64,000 nucleotides of DNA from UBA995 sp035477115 (GCA_035477115.1 DATIKW010000029.1:62001-126000); one strand, 5' to 3'. Positions 33,137 to 41,970 are shown, counted from the stretch's first letter. A program made the numbers and translations. Notes: generated by a model not told the origin, from the sequence alone.

Positions 33137-33829
33137 ATGGTGGTTCCTGGCCTGGCAGGGGCGTTCCCCGGGGCCGGCTTGGTTACCGGCTACTTGGCCG
33201 GCGGAAACGTCTTCCCGCATCCGCTGGCGGAGGAAGACGAACGGTGCTTTCTGCAGCGCCTGGCCCAGGGGGACGAGGTCGCCCGTAACGTGCTGATCGA
33301 GCGCAATCTGCGATTGGTCGCGCACATCGTGAAGAAGTTCGACAACACCGGCCAGGATCCCGAGGATCTCATCTCTATCGGCACGGTGGGCCTGATCAAG
33401 GGCATAGTCAATTTCGACCCGGAAAAGGGGACGCGCCTGGCCACATTCTGTGCTCGATGCATCGAGAACGAGATCCTGATGCACCTGCGAACGCTGAAAC
33501 GGGTCCGGGCCGAGATCTCCTTGTACGATCCGATCGGCATCGACCGCGAGGGCAACGAAATGACGTTCCTCGACATCCTCCGCACCGAGGACGATCCCAT
33601 CCCCGACCGCGTCGGGGCGGATCTCGACGCCCAACTGCTGCGGTCCAGGCTTGCCAAGCTAGGCACACGCGAACGGATGATCCTGGAACTCCGGTACGGG
33701 CTCGAGAGCGGGGTCAAGCGTACCCAGCGCGAGATCGCGCGTTTCCTGGGAATCTCCCGGTCGTACGTGTCGCGGATCGAGAAGAAGGCCCTCAGCAAGC
33801 TGTGCCGGGAGTGGTCGGGGAACTCCTAG
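33137..33829 (+). CDS. sigK: RNA polymerase sporulation sigma factor SigK
   Basis: 230 residues, with GGGAGGG 7 bases before the ATG. The first 20 or so residues (VVPGLAGAFPGAGLVTGYLA) are hydrophobic and fit the membrane-associated pro-sequence removed from pro-sigma-K. Region 2 follows (NVFPHPLAEEDERCFLQRL, NLRLVAHIVKKFDNTGQDPE, LATFCARCIENEILMHLRTL), then region 4 with a helix-turn-helix (RTQREIARFLGISRSYVSRI). It drives late mother-cell transcription, including coat genes. The gene is contiguous, not split by a skin-type element. Its 3' end overlaps the convergent hydrolase gene by 38 bases. Confidence 0.92.
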   Translation: MVVPGLAGAFPGAGLVTGYLAGGNVFPHPLAEEDERCFLQRLAQGDEVARNVLIERNLRLVAHIVKKFDNTGQDPEDLISIGTVGLIKGIVNFDPEKGTRLATFCARCIENEILMHLRTLKRVRAEISLYDPIGIDREGNEMTFLDILRTEDDPIPDRVGADLDAQLLRSRLAKLGTRERMILELRYGLESGVKRTQREIARFLGISRSYVSRIEKKALSKLCREWSGNS

Positions 33830-34592
33830 GCCGGGCGGCTGACTCGCCACCCGCGGTGGCGGCGATGATCGCCTCGAGGAACTCGCGGATCAGGGCGGCC
33901 AGTCTTGAGGGTTGTTCGAGCATCAGCATGTGCCCGGTTCCATCCAGCATGATCAGTCGGGAACCGGGTATGCTCTCGGCGAGTTCTCGTACCAGATGGG
34001 GCGGAGTCAGTCGGTCGGCCGACCCGCCCACCACCAGCGCAGGCAGTCTCACCTCTCCGAGGAGGCCGCGGACGTCATGGCCGGCGGCCAGGGCGAATGC
34101 GGCACCGATCGATGCCGCATCGCGCTTTCGCCACTCCCGAAGACTTGCCCGGACCAGCGCAGGGGAGGCGGCGGGTCCGAATGCCAGTCCGTGTTCCCCG
34201 GCGAGAAAGCGGTCCCGAACGCATGGGTCGATGCGGAAGCGGGCCGCCGTCCCCGCCAGCACCAGTCCATGCAGGCGCAGCTTCCGGCGCAAGGCAATGG
34301 CCATCGCTATCGCTCCGCCCAGCGAGTGGCCGATCACCACCAGTCGAGGACCTGTCGCCGGCAGGGCCGCTTCGACCAGCGCCGCGTAGTCGCCTACCCC
34401 GGTGACCGCCTCCGGTGCAGGCAAGTCCGGTGCCAATCCTGCCCAGCCGGACGGGAGCGACCGTAACTGACTCAGCCAGGTCAGGGAGGAACCGCCCGCT
34501 CCGTGCAGAAAAAGGCAAGTACCGAGGCGCGGGGTTCGGCTCGAGTTGGTTCGGAAGACCAGGTCGCCCATTGCGGGGAGACTTAGGCGCAT
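33792..34592 (-). CDS. Alpha/beta hydrolase
   Basis: 266 residues. Oxyanion region LFLHGAGGSSLTWLSQL, nucleophile elbow IGHSLGGAIA (Ser), acid ALVVGGSADRLTPP (Asp) and histidine DGTGHMLMLEQP give a full catalytic triad. There is no signal peptide. The last 17 residues (ESAARPRSSPTTPGTAC) are read antisense through the end of sigK and look unconserved. The substrate is unknown; an esterase or C-C hydrolase is possible. Confidence 0.88.
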   Translation of the reverse strand: MRLSLPAMGDLVFRTNSSRTPRLGTCLFLHGAGGSSLTWLSQLRSLPSGWAGLAPDLPAPEAVTGVGDYAALVEAALPATGPRLVVIGHSLGGAIAMAIALRRKLRLHGLVLAGTAARFRIDPCVRDRFLAGEHGLAFGPAASPALVRASLREWRKRDAASIGAAFALAAGHDVRGLLGEVRLPALVVGGSADRLTPPHLVRELAESIPGSRLIMLDGTGHMLMLEQPSRLAALIREFLEAIIAATAGGESAARPRSSPTTPGTAC

Positions 34593-34624
34593 CCAGGGAC
34601 GGATCCTGCCGCCGCCGGCGATTG

Positions 34625-34633
34625 TGCTATAAT
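34625..34633 (+). promoter_or_regulatory. Extended -10 promoter for yqeG-prepilin peptidase
   Basis: TGCTATAAT gives a consensus -10 (34628-34633) with an upstream TG dinucleotide. The -35 region (CCTGCC at 34605) is poor, as is common for extended -10 promoters. The start is expected near 34640, 23 bases before the TTG of yqeG. Confidence 0.55.
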
Positions 34634-34662
34634 GGCGGGTAGTTGCCGGAGGGAGACTCGGC

Positions 34663-35223
34663 TTGGCGCGACCATGGACCTTCGAGTACTGGCTGGGGAA
34701 ACTGGCTCCCCACGAGTACTACGGCTCAACACTGGACATCGACCCTGCGGAGCTGGCGGCCCGGGGCGTTCGCGGTCTCATCCTGGATCTGGATAATACG
34801 CTCGCACCGTGGAAGCACGGCCTGCCCACACCCGAGTTGGCCGGCTGGATCGAAGCCGCGCAGCGGTCAGGCATGCGCTGCCACATCGTGTCGAATCACA
34901 CGGGCCGTCGGGTGAGGCTGTTCAGCCGCTTCCTGGGGATCCACGGCACGGCAAGCGCCGCCAAGCCAGCCGGCCGGGCTTTCCGTGCCGCCATGAGGCT
35001 GATGAGCACCGCGCCCGGCCAGACGGCGGTGGTCGGCGACCAGATCTTCACCGATATCCTGGGCGGCCGGCGGCAAGGCTGCCACACCATACTCGTCGTG
35101 CCCGCATGCTCGAGGGACCTGGGCTGGACCCGGCTGGTGCGCCTCGCCGAGCGGGCGTTACTCCGGAAGCTGCAGGCCAGGGGACTCGTCCCCGCCGAGC
35201 CGCGGCGGCGGGATCGGCGATGA
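34663..35223 (+). CDS. yqeG: YqeG family HAD IIIA-type phosphatase
   Basis: 186 residues from the TTG at 34663 (GGAGGGAG about 10 bases upstream). HAD motif I is D42-L-D44-N-T-L (LILDLDNTLAPW), motif II CHIVSNHTG, and the C-terminal motif VVGDQIFTDILGGRRQG. YqeG-type proteins are cytoplasmic phosphatases near ribosome-assembly genes in Bacillus. Here the gene instead overlaps a prepilin peptidase gene (ATGA). The C-terminal 30 residues are basic. Confidence 0.92.
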   Translation: MARPWTFEYWLGKLAPHEYYGSTLDIDPAELAARGVRGLILDLDNTLAPWKHGLPTPELAGWIEAAQRSGMRCHIVSNHTGRRVRLFSRFLGIHGTASAAKPAGRAFRAAMRLMSTAPGQTAVVGDQIFTDILGGRRQGCHTILVVPACSRDLGWTRLVRLAERALLRKLQARGLVPAEPRRRDRR

Positions 35224-35975
35224 ACCCGCCGGTAGTGCTGGCGGCGATAGCAGGGCTGTGCGTCGGCAGTTTCCTGAATGTGTGCATCCACCGCCTGCCC
35301 CTCCGGACCAGCGTGGTCTTCCCGCCATCGCGATGCCCTGCCTGCGGGACATCCTTGCGGCCGATCGACCTGGTTCCCGTGCTGTCCTATCTTTGGCTGC
35401 GGGGGCAATGCCGGTCCTGCGGGAAGGGAATTGCGCTGCGCTACCCGATCGTGGAACTGGCGACGGCGGCAGGTTTTGGGGTGGCGGTGGCGCGTTGGGG
35501 GCCTGGCCTGGCCGCATTTCAGGCAGCGGTTTTCCTTTCGCTCCTCATCGTCGCCTGCTTCACCGACCTCGAGACGGGGATCATCCCCAATCGGATCACC
35601 GTCTCCGGGACCATCGTGGGCCTCACCCTCATGACTCTTGGCCCCGCAGGACCGGTGACGGCGGCGCTGGGCATGGCCGCCGGCGGAGGGACGCTCTTGC
35701 TGTTAGCCTTGGTCAGCGGCGGCGGCATGGGTGGCGGCGATGTCAAACTAGGCGCTCTGATGGGAGCCTTCCTGGGTTGGCCGGCTATCGGGGCGGCGCT
35801 GGCCGTCGCGTTCCTGGCGGGAGGGCTGGCCGGCATCGTCTTGCTGGCTGCCGGTCGGAAACGCCGGCGGGATCCGATACCTTTCGGTCCTTTCCTCGCC
35901 GCCGGGGCGGTGGCGGCCCTCTTCTGGAGTGCCTCCATCCTCGGCTGGTATGGCCGGTTCCTGCGCCCGGGCTAG
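35220..35975 (+). CDS. Prepilin peptidase (leader peptidase / N-methyltransferase)
   Basis: 251 residues, membrane aspartyl protease of the PilD family. The N-terminal cytoplasmic domain has LCVGSFLNVCIHRLPL and zinc cysteines CPACG and CRSCG. The catalytic aspartates are in ACFTDLETGIIPN and GGGDVKLGALMGAFLG. Seven to eight hydrophobic helices are visible. It would process type IV or Flp pilins; the Tad assembly genes are 20 kb away at 54985-60280, and no pilin gene is in the window. Start ATG 35220 overlaps the yqeG stop. Confidence 0.92.
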   Translation: MNPPVVLAAIAGLCVGSFLNVCIHRLPLRTSVVFPPSRCPACGTSLRPIDLVPVLSYLWLRGQCRSCGKGIALRYPIVELATAAGFGVAVARWGPGLAAFQAAVFLSLLIVACFTDLETGIIPNRITVSGTIVGLTLMTLGPAGPVTAALGMAAGGGTLLLLALVSGGGMGGGDVKLGALMGAFLGWPAIGAALAVAFLAGGLAGIVLLAAGRKRRRDPIPFGPFLAAGAVAALFWSASILGWYGRFLRPG

Positions 35976-35986
35976 GTAGACGAGCG

Positions 35987-37165
35987 ATGCGAGAGCGTCT
36001 GGCGGCGCGGGTGGTGGAAGCGATCCGGCGTGCCCGCTCGGCTATCATCGCCCTCAGCGAGAGAATCCACGGCCACCCCGAGCTTGGCTACCAGGAAGTG
36101 AAGGCTTCCGCCTGGGTGGCGGAGGTGCTGAGCGAGTACGGGTACGCGGTCGACCGGCCGTATGCCGGTATGCCGACCGCCCTCCGCGCAGTCTTCCCCG
36201 GCGTTCCCGAGCGACCGGCCATAGCTCTGCTGGCGGAGTATGACGCGTTGCCCGACATCGGCCACGGATGTGGACACAACCTGATTGCCGCGGTTGCGGT
36301 TGGCGCCGCGGTGGGTCTGGCCGCCGTGGCCGGCCAGTTGGCCGGACGGGTGATCGTGCTGGGGACGCCCGCCGAGGAAGGCGGCGTGGAGGGGGCAGGC
36401 GGCAAGGTGGTCTTGCTCGAGCGAGGCGCCTTCGCTTGCGTGGATGCGGCGCTGCTCCTACATCCTTCGAGCCGGACGGTAGTGGCTTCCCCGTCCCACG
36501 GCCGCGAGGCCCTGGAGGTGTCCTTCCGGGGTAAGGCGGCCCTGGCCGCCCTGGCCGCCGGGGACGGAGCCAGCGCCCTGGAGGCGCTCATCCTGACCTT
36601 CAACGGACTGAACGCCCTGCGGCTGCGGTCGGGTCCGTCAGTGCAGATCCACGGCATCATCACCCATGGGGGCACGCACCCGGGGACGATACCCCACCGG
36701 GCGGTAGCGCGCCTCTACATCCGCAGCCCTGACGCCGCGGGACTCGAATACGCGTCTACCAGACTACGTGACCTGGCCCGGGCGGCCGCCCGGGCCACGG
36801 GGACGAGCGTATGCTTTCGCCGGTTCAGCCATAGCTATCACGAAATGCGGCCGAACCCCGTATTGGCTCGCCTGATGGGGGCCAATCTGCAGGTTTCCGG
36901 GTTGAAACCCGAACCGGCGGGGGGCGGCGGCGGTTCCACGGACATGGGCAACGTGAGTAAGGTGGTGCCCGCGTTACACGCCTACTTCGCGGTGGGCGAC
37001 CTGCCGGTGGCCACGCACACCTCGGACTTCGCGACCCTCGCCGGTTCGCCCGCCGTGCGGCGGCCGCTGATCAAGGCGGCTCGGGCGGTCGCGTTGACTT
37101 GCCTTGACCTCCTCGTATGTCCCGAACACCTTGAGAGAGCCCGGCTGGCCCATCGCGCCCCTTGA
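35987..37165 (+). CDS. M20 family amidohydrolase/peptidase
   Basis: 392 residues from ATG 35987. Zinc-binding motifs of the M20D family: RIHGHPELGYQE, ALLAEYDALPDIGHGCGHN and the general base GTPAEEGGVEGAGG. The lid domain shows PSHGREALEVSFRGKAALAA and IHGIITHGGTHPGTIPHRA, matching the AbgB-like/amidohydrolase subgroup that cleaves N-acyl amino acids or aminobenzoyl-glutamate-like amides. No signal peptide. It lies 11 bases after the prepilin peptidase. Confidence 0.9.
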   Translation: MRERLAARVVEAIRRARSAIIALSERIHGHPELGYQEVKASAWVAEVLSEYGYAVDRPYAGMPTALRAVFPGVPERPAIALLAEYDALPDIGHGCGHNLIAAVAVGAAVGLAAVAGQLAGRVIVLGTPAEEGGVEGAGGKVVLLERGAFACVDAALLLHPSSRTVVASPSHGREALEVSFRGKAALAALAAGDGASALEALILTFNGLNALRLRSGPSVQIHGIITHGGTHPGTIPHRAVARLYIRSPDAAGLEYASTRLRDLARAAARATGTSVCFRRFSHSYHEMRPNPVLARLMGANLQVSGLKPEPAGGGGGSTDMGNVSKVVPALHAYFAVGDLPVATHTSDFATLAGSPAVRRPLIKAARAVALTCLDLLVCPEHLERARLAHRAP

Positions 37166-37261
37166 GGCTTTGAGACCGCGTGCCCCAGGCGCTGCCAAGG
37201 GACCGCCCCTTGTCTGGGGGAATGGATCGCCGGCAAGAAATCTGTCGAGGGAGGGCGGCGC

Positions 37262-38131
37262 ATGTCCAGCCAATCGGCTCCGGCGAAGACGGCGGTCAAG
37301 ATCGTCACTGACAGCGTATGCGATCTGCCAGAGCGCCTGATCGAGCAACATCGCATCACCGTGGTGCCCGCATTGGTCCACTTCGGGGTGGAGCAATACC
37401 GGGACCGCGTGGAGATCAGCGTCCAGGAGTTCATGCGGCGGCTGCCGCTGGCCAAGACGCCCCCCAAGACTTCCCAGCCTCCGCCGGGGGCCTTCCTGGA
37501 GGTCTACGAGGAAGCGACGAAGGATGGCAGTTCCGTCGTGTCCATCCACGTATCTTCCCGGATGAGCGGGACCTACCAGTCGGCCATGGTTGCCAGATCC
37601 ATGCTGGCGGACCGGGATATCGAGGTGTATGATTCGCAGCTGGGCTCCATGGGGCAGGGGTGGATGGTGCTGGCGGCGGCTCGGGAGGCGCTGGCCGGCA
37701 AGGGCAAGCAGGAGATCCTGGCGACGGTCGCGCGGGTCGGTTCGCGAATGCGGACGTTGATCGTCGTCGATACCCTCGAGTATCTCGCCCGCAACGGCCG
37801 GGTGGGCAGGGCTCAGGCTTGGCTGGGCGGCATGCTTCGGGTCAAGCCCATCCTCACGGTGGTGGACGGGGTGATCGAACCGCTGGAGAAGGTGCTCGGC
37901 GGCCAGCGCGTCCTGGACCGGCTGGTAGAACTGGTGCACGAGGGGCTGGACCGCGGGCAGCGGGCGGCGCTCGGGATCATCCATGCCGAGGCTGAGGAAC
38001 AGGCTTCGCGGCTCAAGGAGAAACTCGAGAAGCTCTTCAAGTTCGAGGAGGTCGTCATCGCCGAGACCGGACCCGCCATCGCCGCCAATGTGGGGCCGGG
38101 CGCCTATGGTGTGATGCTATACCAGTACTAA
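37262..38131 (+). CDS. DegV family fatty-acid-binding protein
   Basis: 289 residues with GGGAGG about 7 bases before the ATG. Conserved features: VKIVTDSVCDLPERLIEQH, PPKTSQPPPGAFLEVYEEA, SIHVSSRMSGTYQSA and VDTLEYLARNGRVGRAQAWL. The C-terminus ends VIAETGPAIAANVGPGAYGV. DegV/FakB proteins bind a fatty acid and present it to the kinase FakA; no fakA is in the window, so the role as FakB is inferred. Confidence 0.92.
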   Translation: MSSQSAPAKTAVKIVTDSVCDLPERLIEQHRITVVPALVHFGVEQYRDRVEISVQEFMRRLPLAKTPPKTSQPPPGAFLEVYEEATKDGSSVVSIHVSSRMSGTYQSAMVARSMLADRDIEVYDSQLGSMGQGWMVLAAAREALAGKGKQEILATVARVGSRMRTLIVVDTLEYLARNGRVGRAQAWLGGMLRVKPILTVVDGVIEPLEKVLGGQRVLDRLVELVHEGLDRGQRAALGIIHAEAEEQASRLKEKLEKLFKFEEVVIAETGPAIAANVGPGAYGVMLYQY

Positions 38132-38228
38132 CCTTGATGCCGGCCTGGCCTGTGCCGGTCCGGCCCATGGTGTTATCGTGATATGATATAGGGGACGGGT
38201 GATGCGCACCGCGGCGGGGAGGTCCGGG

Positions 38229-38792
38229 ATGGGCCGGAGAGGTCGAATCGCCGGCGCGACCGGGGTGAGCCGTCTCACGCGGCTGGCACTCCTGGGAGCG
38301 ATCGGCTCAGCCATATACGCGCTGGAGTACGCCTTGCCCTTGAGTCACCTCGTGCCCGGGGCCAAGCCTGGGCTCGCCAACCTGGCGACGATGCTCGCCT
38401 TGGTGCTCGGCGGTCCCGGCGACGCCCTGTTCCTGGCCGTGGCCCGCGTGATGTTCGGGCACCTCCTCATGGGCAGTTTCCTCTCGGTCAACCATGCGCT
38501 CGGCCTGTCCGGGAGCGTCGCCGCCGTCCTGGCCATGCTGGCCGCCGGGCGGGGGGAGGCCGGTCGCGGCAATCTCCTGCGCGCGGGAGTCGCCGGCGGG
38601 GTAGCTCACAGCCTGGCCCGACTGGTGATGGCGGGCTGGCTGATGGGGCAGCCGCTCGGCGCGGCGGACTATATCTATCCAGCGCTGCTCGGAGCAGTGG
38701 TGGGGGCCGCGGTCGGCGGGGCCACCGCCGGCTGCTGCCGGCGGATCATCGTGGCGCGGATGGGAGGGTTGGCGAATTGGCATTCCGCCTGA
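38229..38792 (+). CDS. Gx transporter family / HepS-I-like membrane protein
   Basis: 187 residues from the ATG at 38229 (GGGGAGG upstream); the frame is open from 38199. Hydrophobic helices LALLGAIGSAIYALEYALPL, PGLANLATMLALVLGGPGDA and VARVMFGHLLMGSFLSVNHA fit the Gx transporter family. The family is often annotated as heptaprenyl diphosphate synthase component I, although it resembles ECF S components. The next gene, a NusG-II protein, overlaps its end by 16 bases; these two are often neighbours in Firmicutes. Confidence 0.82.
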   Translation: MGRRGRIAGATGVSRLTRLALLGAIGSAIYALEYALPLSHLVPGAKPGLANLATMLALVLGGPGDALFLAVARVMFGHLLMGSFLSVNHALGLSGSVAAVLAMLAAGRGEAGRGNLLRAGVAGGVAHSLARLVMAGWLMGQPLGAADYIYPALLGAVVGAAVGGATAGCCRRIIVARMGGLANWHSA

Positions 38793-39154
38793 CTCGGGGG
38801 GATGGCGTCCTCCTGGTAGTGCTCTCGGCAGTCGCCCTCGGCGCCTGGCTGGGGATTGCCCTGCGGCCGGTCCCGGTGGGGGCGGAGGTAGTGATCACCG
38901 TCGGCGACCAGGCGCCGCGGGCTTTCCGGTTGGATGAGGATCGGTGGATCGAACTCGAGGGGCCGCGCGGTCCGGCCGTGGTGGAGATCCGGGACGGGCG
39001 GGTGCGGATCGCCAGTTCCGATTGTCCGGACGCAGGGTGGCATGCCCACTGGCTCGCCCGTCCCGGCAGCCTGATCTGCGTCCCCAATCGGCTGATCGTC
39101 AAGCTGGCGGCGGGCGAGGGGACGGGCGCCGACACCGACGCGATCACGCGTTGA
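38777..39154 (+). CDS. NusG domain II-containing membrane-anchored protein
   Basis: 125 residues starting at TTG 38777. One N-terminal hydrophobic helix (VLLVVLSAVALGAWLGIALR) is followed by an extracytoplasmic NusG-II-like beta domain. That domain carries the family's paired cysteines, SSDCPD and GSLICVPNRLIVKL. The function is unknown; it typically pairs with Gx/HepS-I membrane proteins, as here. Confidence 0.82.
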   Translation: MAFRLTRGDGVLLVVLSAVALGAWLGIALRPVPVGAEVVITVGDQAPRAFRLDEDRWIELEGPRGPAVVEIRDGRVRIASSDCPDAGWHAHWLARPGSLICVPNRLIVKLAAGEGTGADTDAITR

Positions 39155-39191
39155 ACGCGACCGCCGGTCGCATGATGGAGGATGTTGCTGG

Positions 39192-41210
39192 GTGAGGAAG
39201 TCGACGCGGCTCGTCCACACTGCCTGTCCGATGAACTGCTGGGATGGCTGCGCCTGGCTGGTGGAAGTTGCCGGCGGCGAGGTTCGGGCGGTCAGGGGAG
39301 TCTCCGACCACGAGATCACCCGCGGCTTCTTGTGCCCCAAGGCTCAGTACTACCTCGAACGGCACCGTTCCCCGCGGCGGCTCCGTACTCCGATTCGCCG
39401 GAGCGGAAACGGGTGGCGGGAAGTCGGCTGGGATGCCGCCCTCGACGAACTCGCGGAGCGCATCGCGAAGGCTCGCCGGGAGACGGGATCAGAGTCGATC
39501 CTGAGTTACACGGATGCGGGCTCCCTGGGGCTGCTGAAAGGGCTGGACCGGCGCTTCTGGAACCTGTTCGGGCCCATCACCGTGCCTGCGGGAAGCCTGT
39601 GCTGGTCAGCCGGCCTGGCCGCCCAGGAGGCCGACTTCGGCGACAACCTGGCCCACGACCCTACCGATCACGCCAATAGCCGTTTCTTGTTGATATGGGG
39701 ACGGAATCCCCTCGACACCAATGTCCATCTGTGGCCCTTCGTGCAGAAGGCTCGGGACGGCGGCGCGCGGGTGGTCGTCATCGATCCCGTGGCGACGCGT
39801 ACCGCCGCCCAGGCCGACCTGCATCTAGCGCCCCGCCCCGGTTCCGATCTTGCCCTGGCTCTGGCCATGGGCCAGGCGGTGATCGAGGCGGGGATGGTGG
39901 ACGAGGGCTTTCTGGGCTCGCGAGTCCGCGGCTTCGACGACTACCGGCGGCTATGCGGTGACTACCCTCCCGAACGCGCCGAGGCGGTCACCGGCTTGCG
40001 AGCCACCGTCATCCGGGAGTTGGCCTGCGAGTATGCCCGGCGCGCGCCGGCGGCGATCCTGCTGGGGTACGGCTTGCAGCGCCATCCGACAGGCGGGGCC
40101 GCCGTGAGGGCCATCGACGCCCTGGCCGCCCTCACCGGCAACATCGGGGTGCCCGGGGGGGGGGTCGCCTACGCCACCCGATTCGCGGCTTCGAGTTTTG
40201 CTGAGCTTGGCGGGCTTCCGGCGCCGCACCGGAGAGTACCTCGAGTCAAGCTCGGCCGGATACTCCCTGAACTCGACGACCCACGGATCAGCGTCGGCAT
40301 CGTGGCGCGGGCCAACCCCGCAGCGCAGCTCCCGCAGACCTCGGCGGCAGTAAAAGCCCTGCTATCCCTCGACTTCTTGGCCGTAGTCGATTTCGAACTC
40401 ACCGACACGGCGGAATTGGCCGACCTCGTGCTCCCAGCCGCCACCAGCTTCGAGGGAGAAGATGTCTATGCCTGCGCCTGGCACAACTACGTCACCTACG
40501 GCGAGCAGGCGGTGGATCCCGCCCCGGGCTGCCGCTCGGATCTGGAGATCTATGCCGGCCTGGCCGATCGACTGGGGCTGGGCGATGGTTTCGGGTCCCG
40601 AAGGTCCCCCCGGGAGTGGATCGAGGAGGCCCTGCGCCCCCTGGCGGCGTGGGGGCTCGGCCCCGACAGCCTGCGCGGCCGGTCCGCGCGCCATCCGGCG
40701 GCCCCTCTGGTACCATGGCAGGATGGGAGATTCCTCACCGCCAGCGGGAAGATGGAACTGATCGGCCCCGGGTATAGCCCACTTCCCGACCGTCCGGCGG
40801 ATACCCGTTTCCCCTTCCGGCTCATCACTCCCCAGCACCGGTTGAGCATCCACTCGCAATTCTACGACCACGTACAGACCGCTCTGGGGCAGCCGCCGGA
40901 AGGTGCTCCGGTGGTGCTCGTGAACGATCGGGTCGCCAGACAACTCGCCCTGCGTCCGGGCGCGGGGATCAGCGTGGTCTCGCCCTGGGGCCGACTGGCC
41001 TGCCGGGTCAAGCCGATGCGGGGTCTCAATCCCGACACGCTGGTGATCTACTCCGGCGGCCGGGTGGGCCGGAGTTGCGCGAATATCCTGACCCCCGACC
41101 GCTTGACCGACATCGGCCTGGGAGCAGCTTACTACGATTGCCCATGCCGCCTCGAGGCGGAGGACGTGGCTGCCGCCCAGCATCCCTCCCCTGGCGATAC
41201 GACCTCCTGA
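39192..41210 (+). CDS. Molybdopterin-dependent oxidoreductase, catalytic subunit
   Basis: 672 residues. An N-terminal [4Fe-4S] domain has C12-x3-C16-x3-C20 and C48 (ACPMNCWDGC, FLCPK). Three molybdopterin-binding regions follow (LLIWGRNPLDTNVH, VIDPVATRTAAQADL, GNIGVPGGGVAY), and the C-terminal dinucleotide-binding domain begins near VLVNDRVARQLALRPG. The likely metal ligand is C137 (AGSLCWSAG). It resembles polysulfide/thiosulfate reductase or related anaerobic DMSO-reductase members. There is no Tat signal and no FeS or membrane subunit beside it, so it is probably a cytoplasmic solitary enzyme. Start GTG 39192 with GGAGG 10 bases upstream. Confidence 0.9.
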   Translation: MRKSTRLVHTACPMNCWDGCAWLVEVAGGEVRAVRGVSDHEITRGFLCPKAQYYLERHRSPRRLRTPIRRSGNGWREVGWDAALDELAERIAKARRETGSESILSYTDAGSLGLLKGLDRRFWNLFGPITVPAGSLCWSAGLAAQEADFGDNLAHDPTDHANSRFLLIWGRNPLDTNVHLWPFVQKARDGGARVVVIDPVATRTAAQADLHLAPRPGSDLALALAMGQAVIEAGMVDEGFLGSRVRGFDDYRRLCGDYPPERAEAVTGLRATVIRELACEYARRAPAAILLGYGLQRHPTGGAAVRAIDALAALTGNIGVPGGGVAYATRFAASSFAELGGLPAPHRRVPRVKLGRILPELDDPRISVGIVARANPAAQLPQTSAAVKALLSLDFLAVVDFELTDTAELADLVLPAATSFEGEDVYACAWHNYVTYGEQAVDPAPGCRSDLEIYAGLADRLGLGDGFGSRRSPREWIEEALRPLAAWGLGPDSLRGRSARHPAAPLVPWQDGRFLTASGKMELIGPGYSPLPDRPADTRFPFRLITPQHRLSIHSQFYDHVQTALGQPPEGAPVVLVNDRVARQLALRPGAGISVVSPWGRLACRVKPMRGLNPDTLVIYSGGRVGRSCANILTPDRLTDIGLGAAYYDCPCRLEAEDVAAAQHPSPGDTTS

Positions 41211-41223
41211 AGGGGGCTGCCGC

Positions 41224-41733
41224 TCAAGTCAATAGTTCGACCCGGCGCAAGGCATGGACGAGCGGGATGGCGATCAGCGCACTCCCTCCCGCCTGGAGCA
41301 GGTTGCCGGGGAACTCCACCAGCGCCGCCCGGTAGCCGAACAGGAAGGAACCCGCCAGGAAGTAACCGAAGACCATCCACAGGCCCCCGATCACTACCGC
41401 CGCCAGCACCGCCGGCGTGATCTTCCCCGAGGCGCGGAAAGCGCGATGGCCGAGCGAGCCCACGATGAAGCCTTCCAATCCCTTGATGACCAGCGTCCAA
41501 GGTGCCCAGATGCTCATGCCCAGCAGCAGGTTGGCCAGGGCCGAGCCGACGCCGCCGGCGAACAGCCCCAGGCGTGGTCCGGCGAGCAGGGCGGCGGTGA
41601 AGATCATGCTGTCGCCCACATTGATGATGCCCTGGGTCGCGGGGACGGGCACGTTGACGGCCATCGTGACCGCCGTCACCAGTGCGGTGAACAGGGCGGC
41701 CTGCGTCAAGCGACGGGCGGGAGAGGATTTCAT
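41224..41733 (-). CDS. ribU: ECF transporter S component, riboflavin type (RibU-like)
   Basis: 169 residues from the ATG at 41733 with GGAAGGAGG upstream. Five to six hydrophobic helices are visible (LTQAALFTALVTAVTMAVN, AALLAGPRLGLFAGGVGSAL, GFIVGSLGHRAFRASGK). It is an energy-coupling-factor substrate-binding subunit that would work with a shared EcfAA'T module encoded elsewhere. The FMN riboswitch in its leader indicates that the substrate is riboflavin or a related flavin. It is convergent with the molybdopterin oxidoreductase gene. Confidence 0.85.
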   Translation of the reverse strand: MKSSPARRLTQAALFTALVTAVTMAVNVPVPATQGIINVGDSMIFTAALLAGPRLGLFAGGVGSALANLLLGMSIWAPWTLVIKGLEGFIVGSLGHRAFRASGKITPAVLAAVVIGGLWMVFGYFLAGSFLFGYRAALVEFPGNLLQAGGSALIAIPLVHALRRVELLT

Positions 41734-41744
41734 GGCAAGCGCCT

Positions 41745-41768
41745 CCTTCCGGTCCCGGGGAGGGAAGG
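41745..41768 (-). promoter_or_regulatory. Hairpin sequestering the ribU ribosome-binding site
   Basis: On the transcript, CCTTCC (41763-41768 region) pairs with GGAAGG (41745-41750 region) around a 12-base loop. The 3' arm is part of the GGAAGGAGG ribosome site 11 bases before the ATG. It is probably the translational expression platform of the riboswitch; no U-run terminator is seen. Confidence 0.55.
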
Positions 41769-41829
41769 CAGGGCGCACGGCAGGATGCTCCGCCATGATC
41801 GGATGGCAAGCATGTTCGCAAGCGCCGGC

Positions 41830-41970
41830 GTCTTCTCCCAATCGGACTCTAACCGTCGGCTCCGGATTCGCACCGGCTCAACCGCTGGGGCTGACGGGCT
41901 CGTCCCCGCTGGGGGGCATCACCGCCGGTCGGGAATTGGAGGTGGTACCTCCTCACCCTGCCCCGAAGAC
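41830..41970 (-). promoter_or_regulatory. FMN riboswitch (RFN element)
   Basis: The minus strand carries the conserved RFN core in order: CAGGGTG, ATTCCCGACCGGCGGTGATG, GGACGAGCCCGTCAGC, GGTGCGAATCCGGAGCCGAC and GGTTAGAGTCCGATTGGGAG. P1 is closed by GTCTTC (41965-41970) with GAAGAC (41830-41835). The variable P2 hairpin is GGAGGTACCACCTCC. FMN binding should shut off the downstream flavin transporter gene. Confidence 0.95.

Noticed and set aside
32846..33634. N-terminal extension of the peptide-binding protein by about 260 residues
   Set aside because: It is read antisense to sigK and precedes an obvious lipoprotein signal peptide at 32845.
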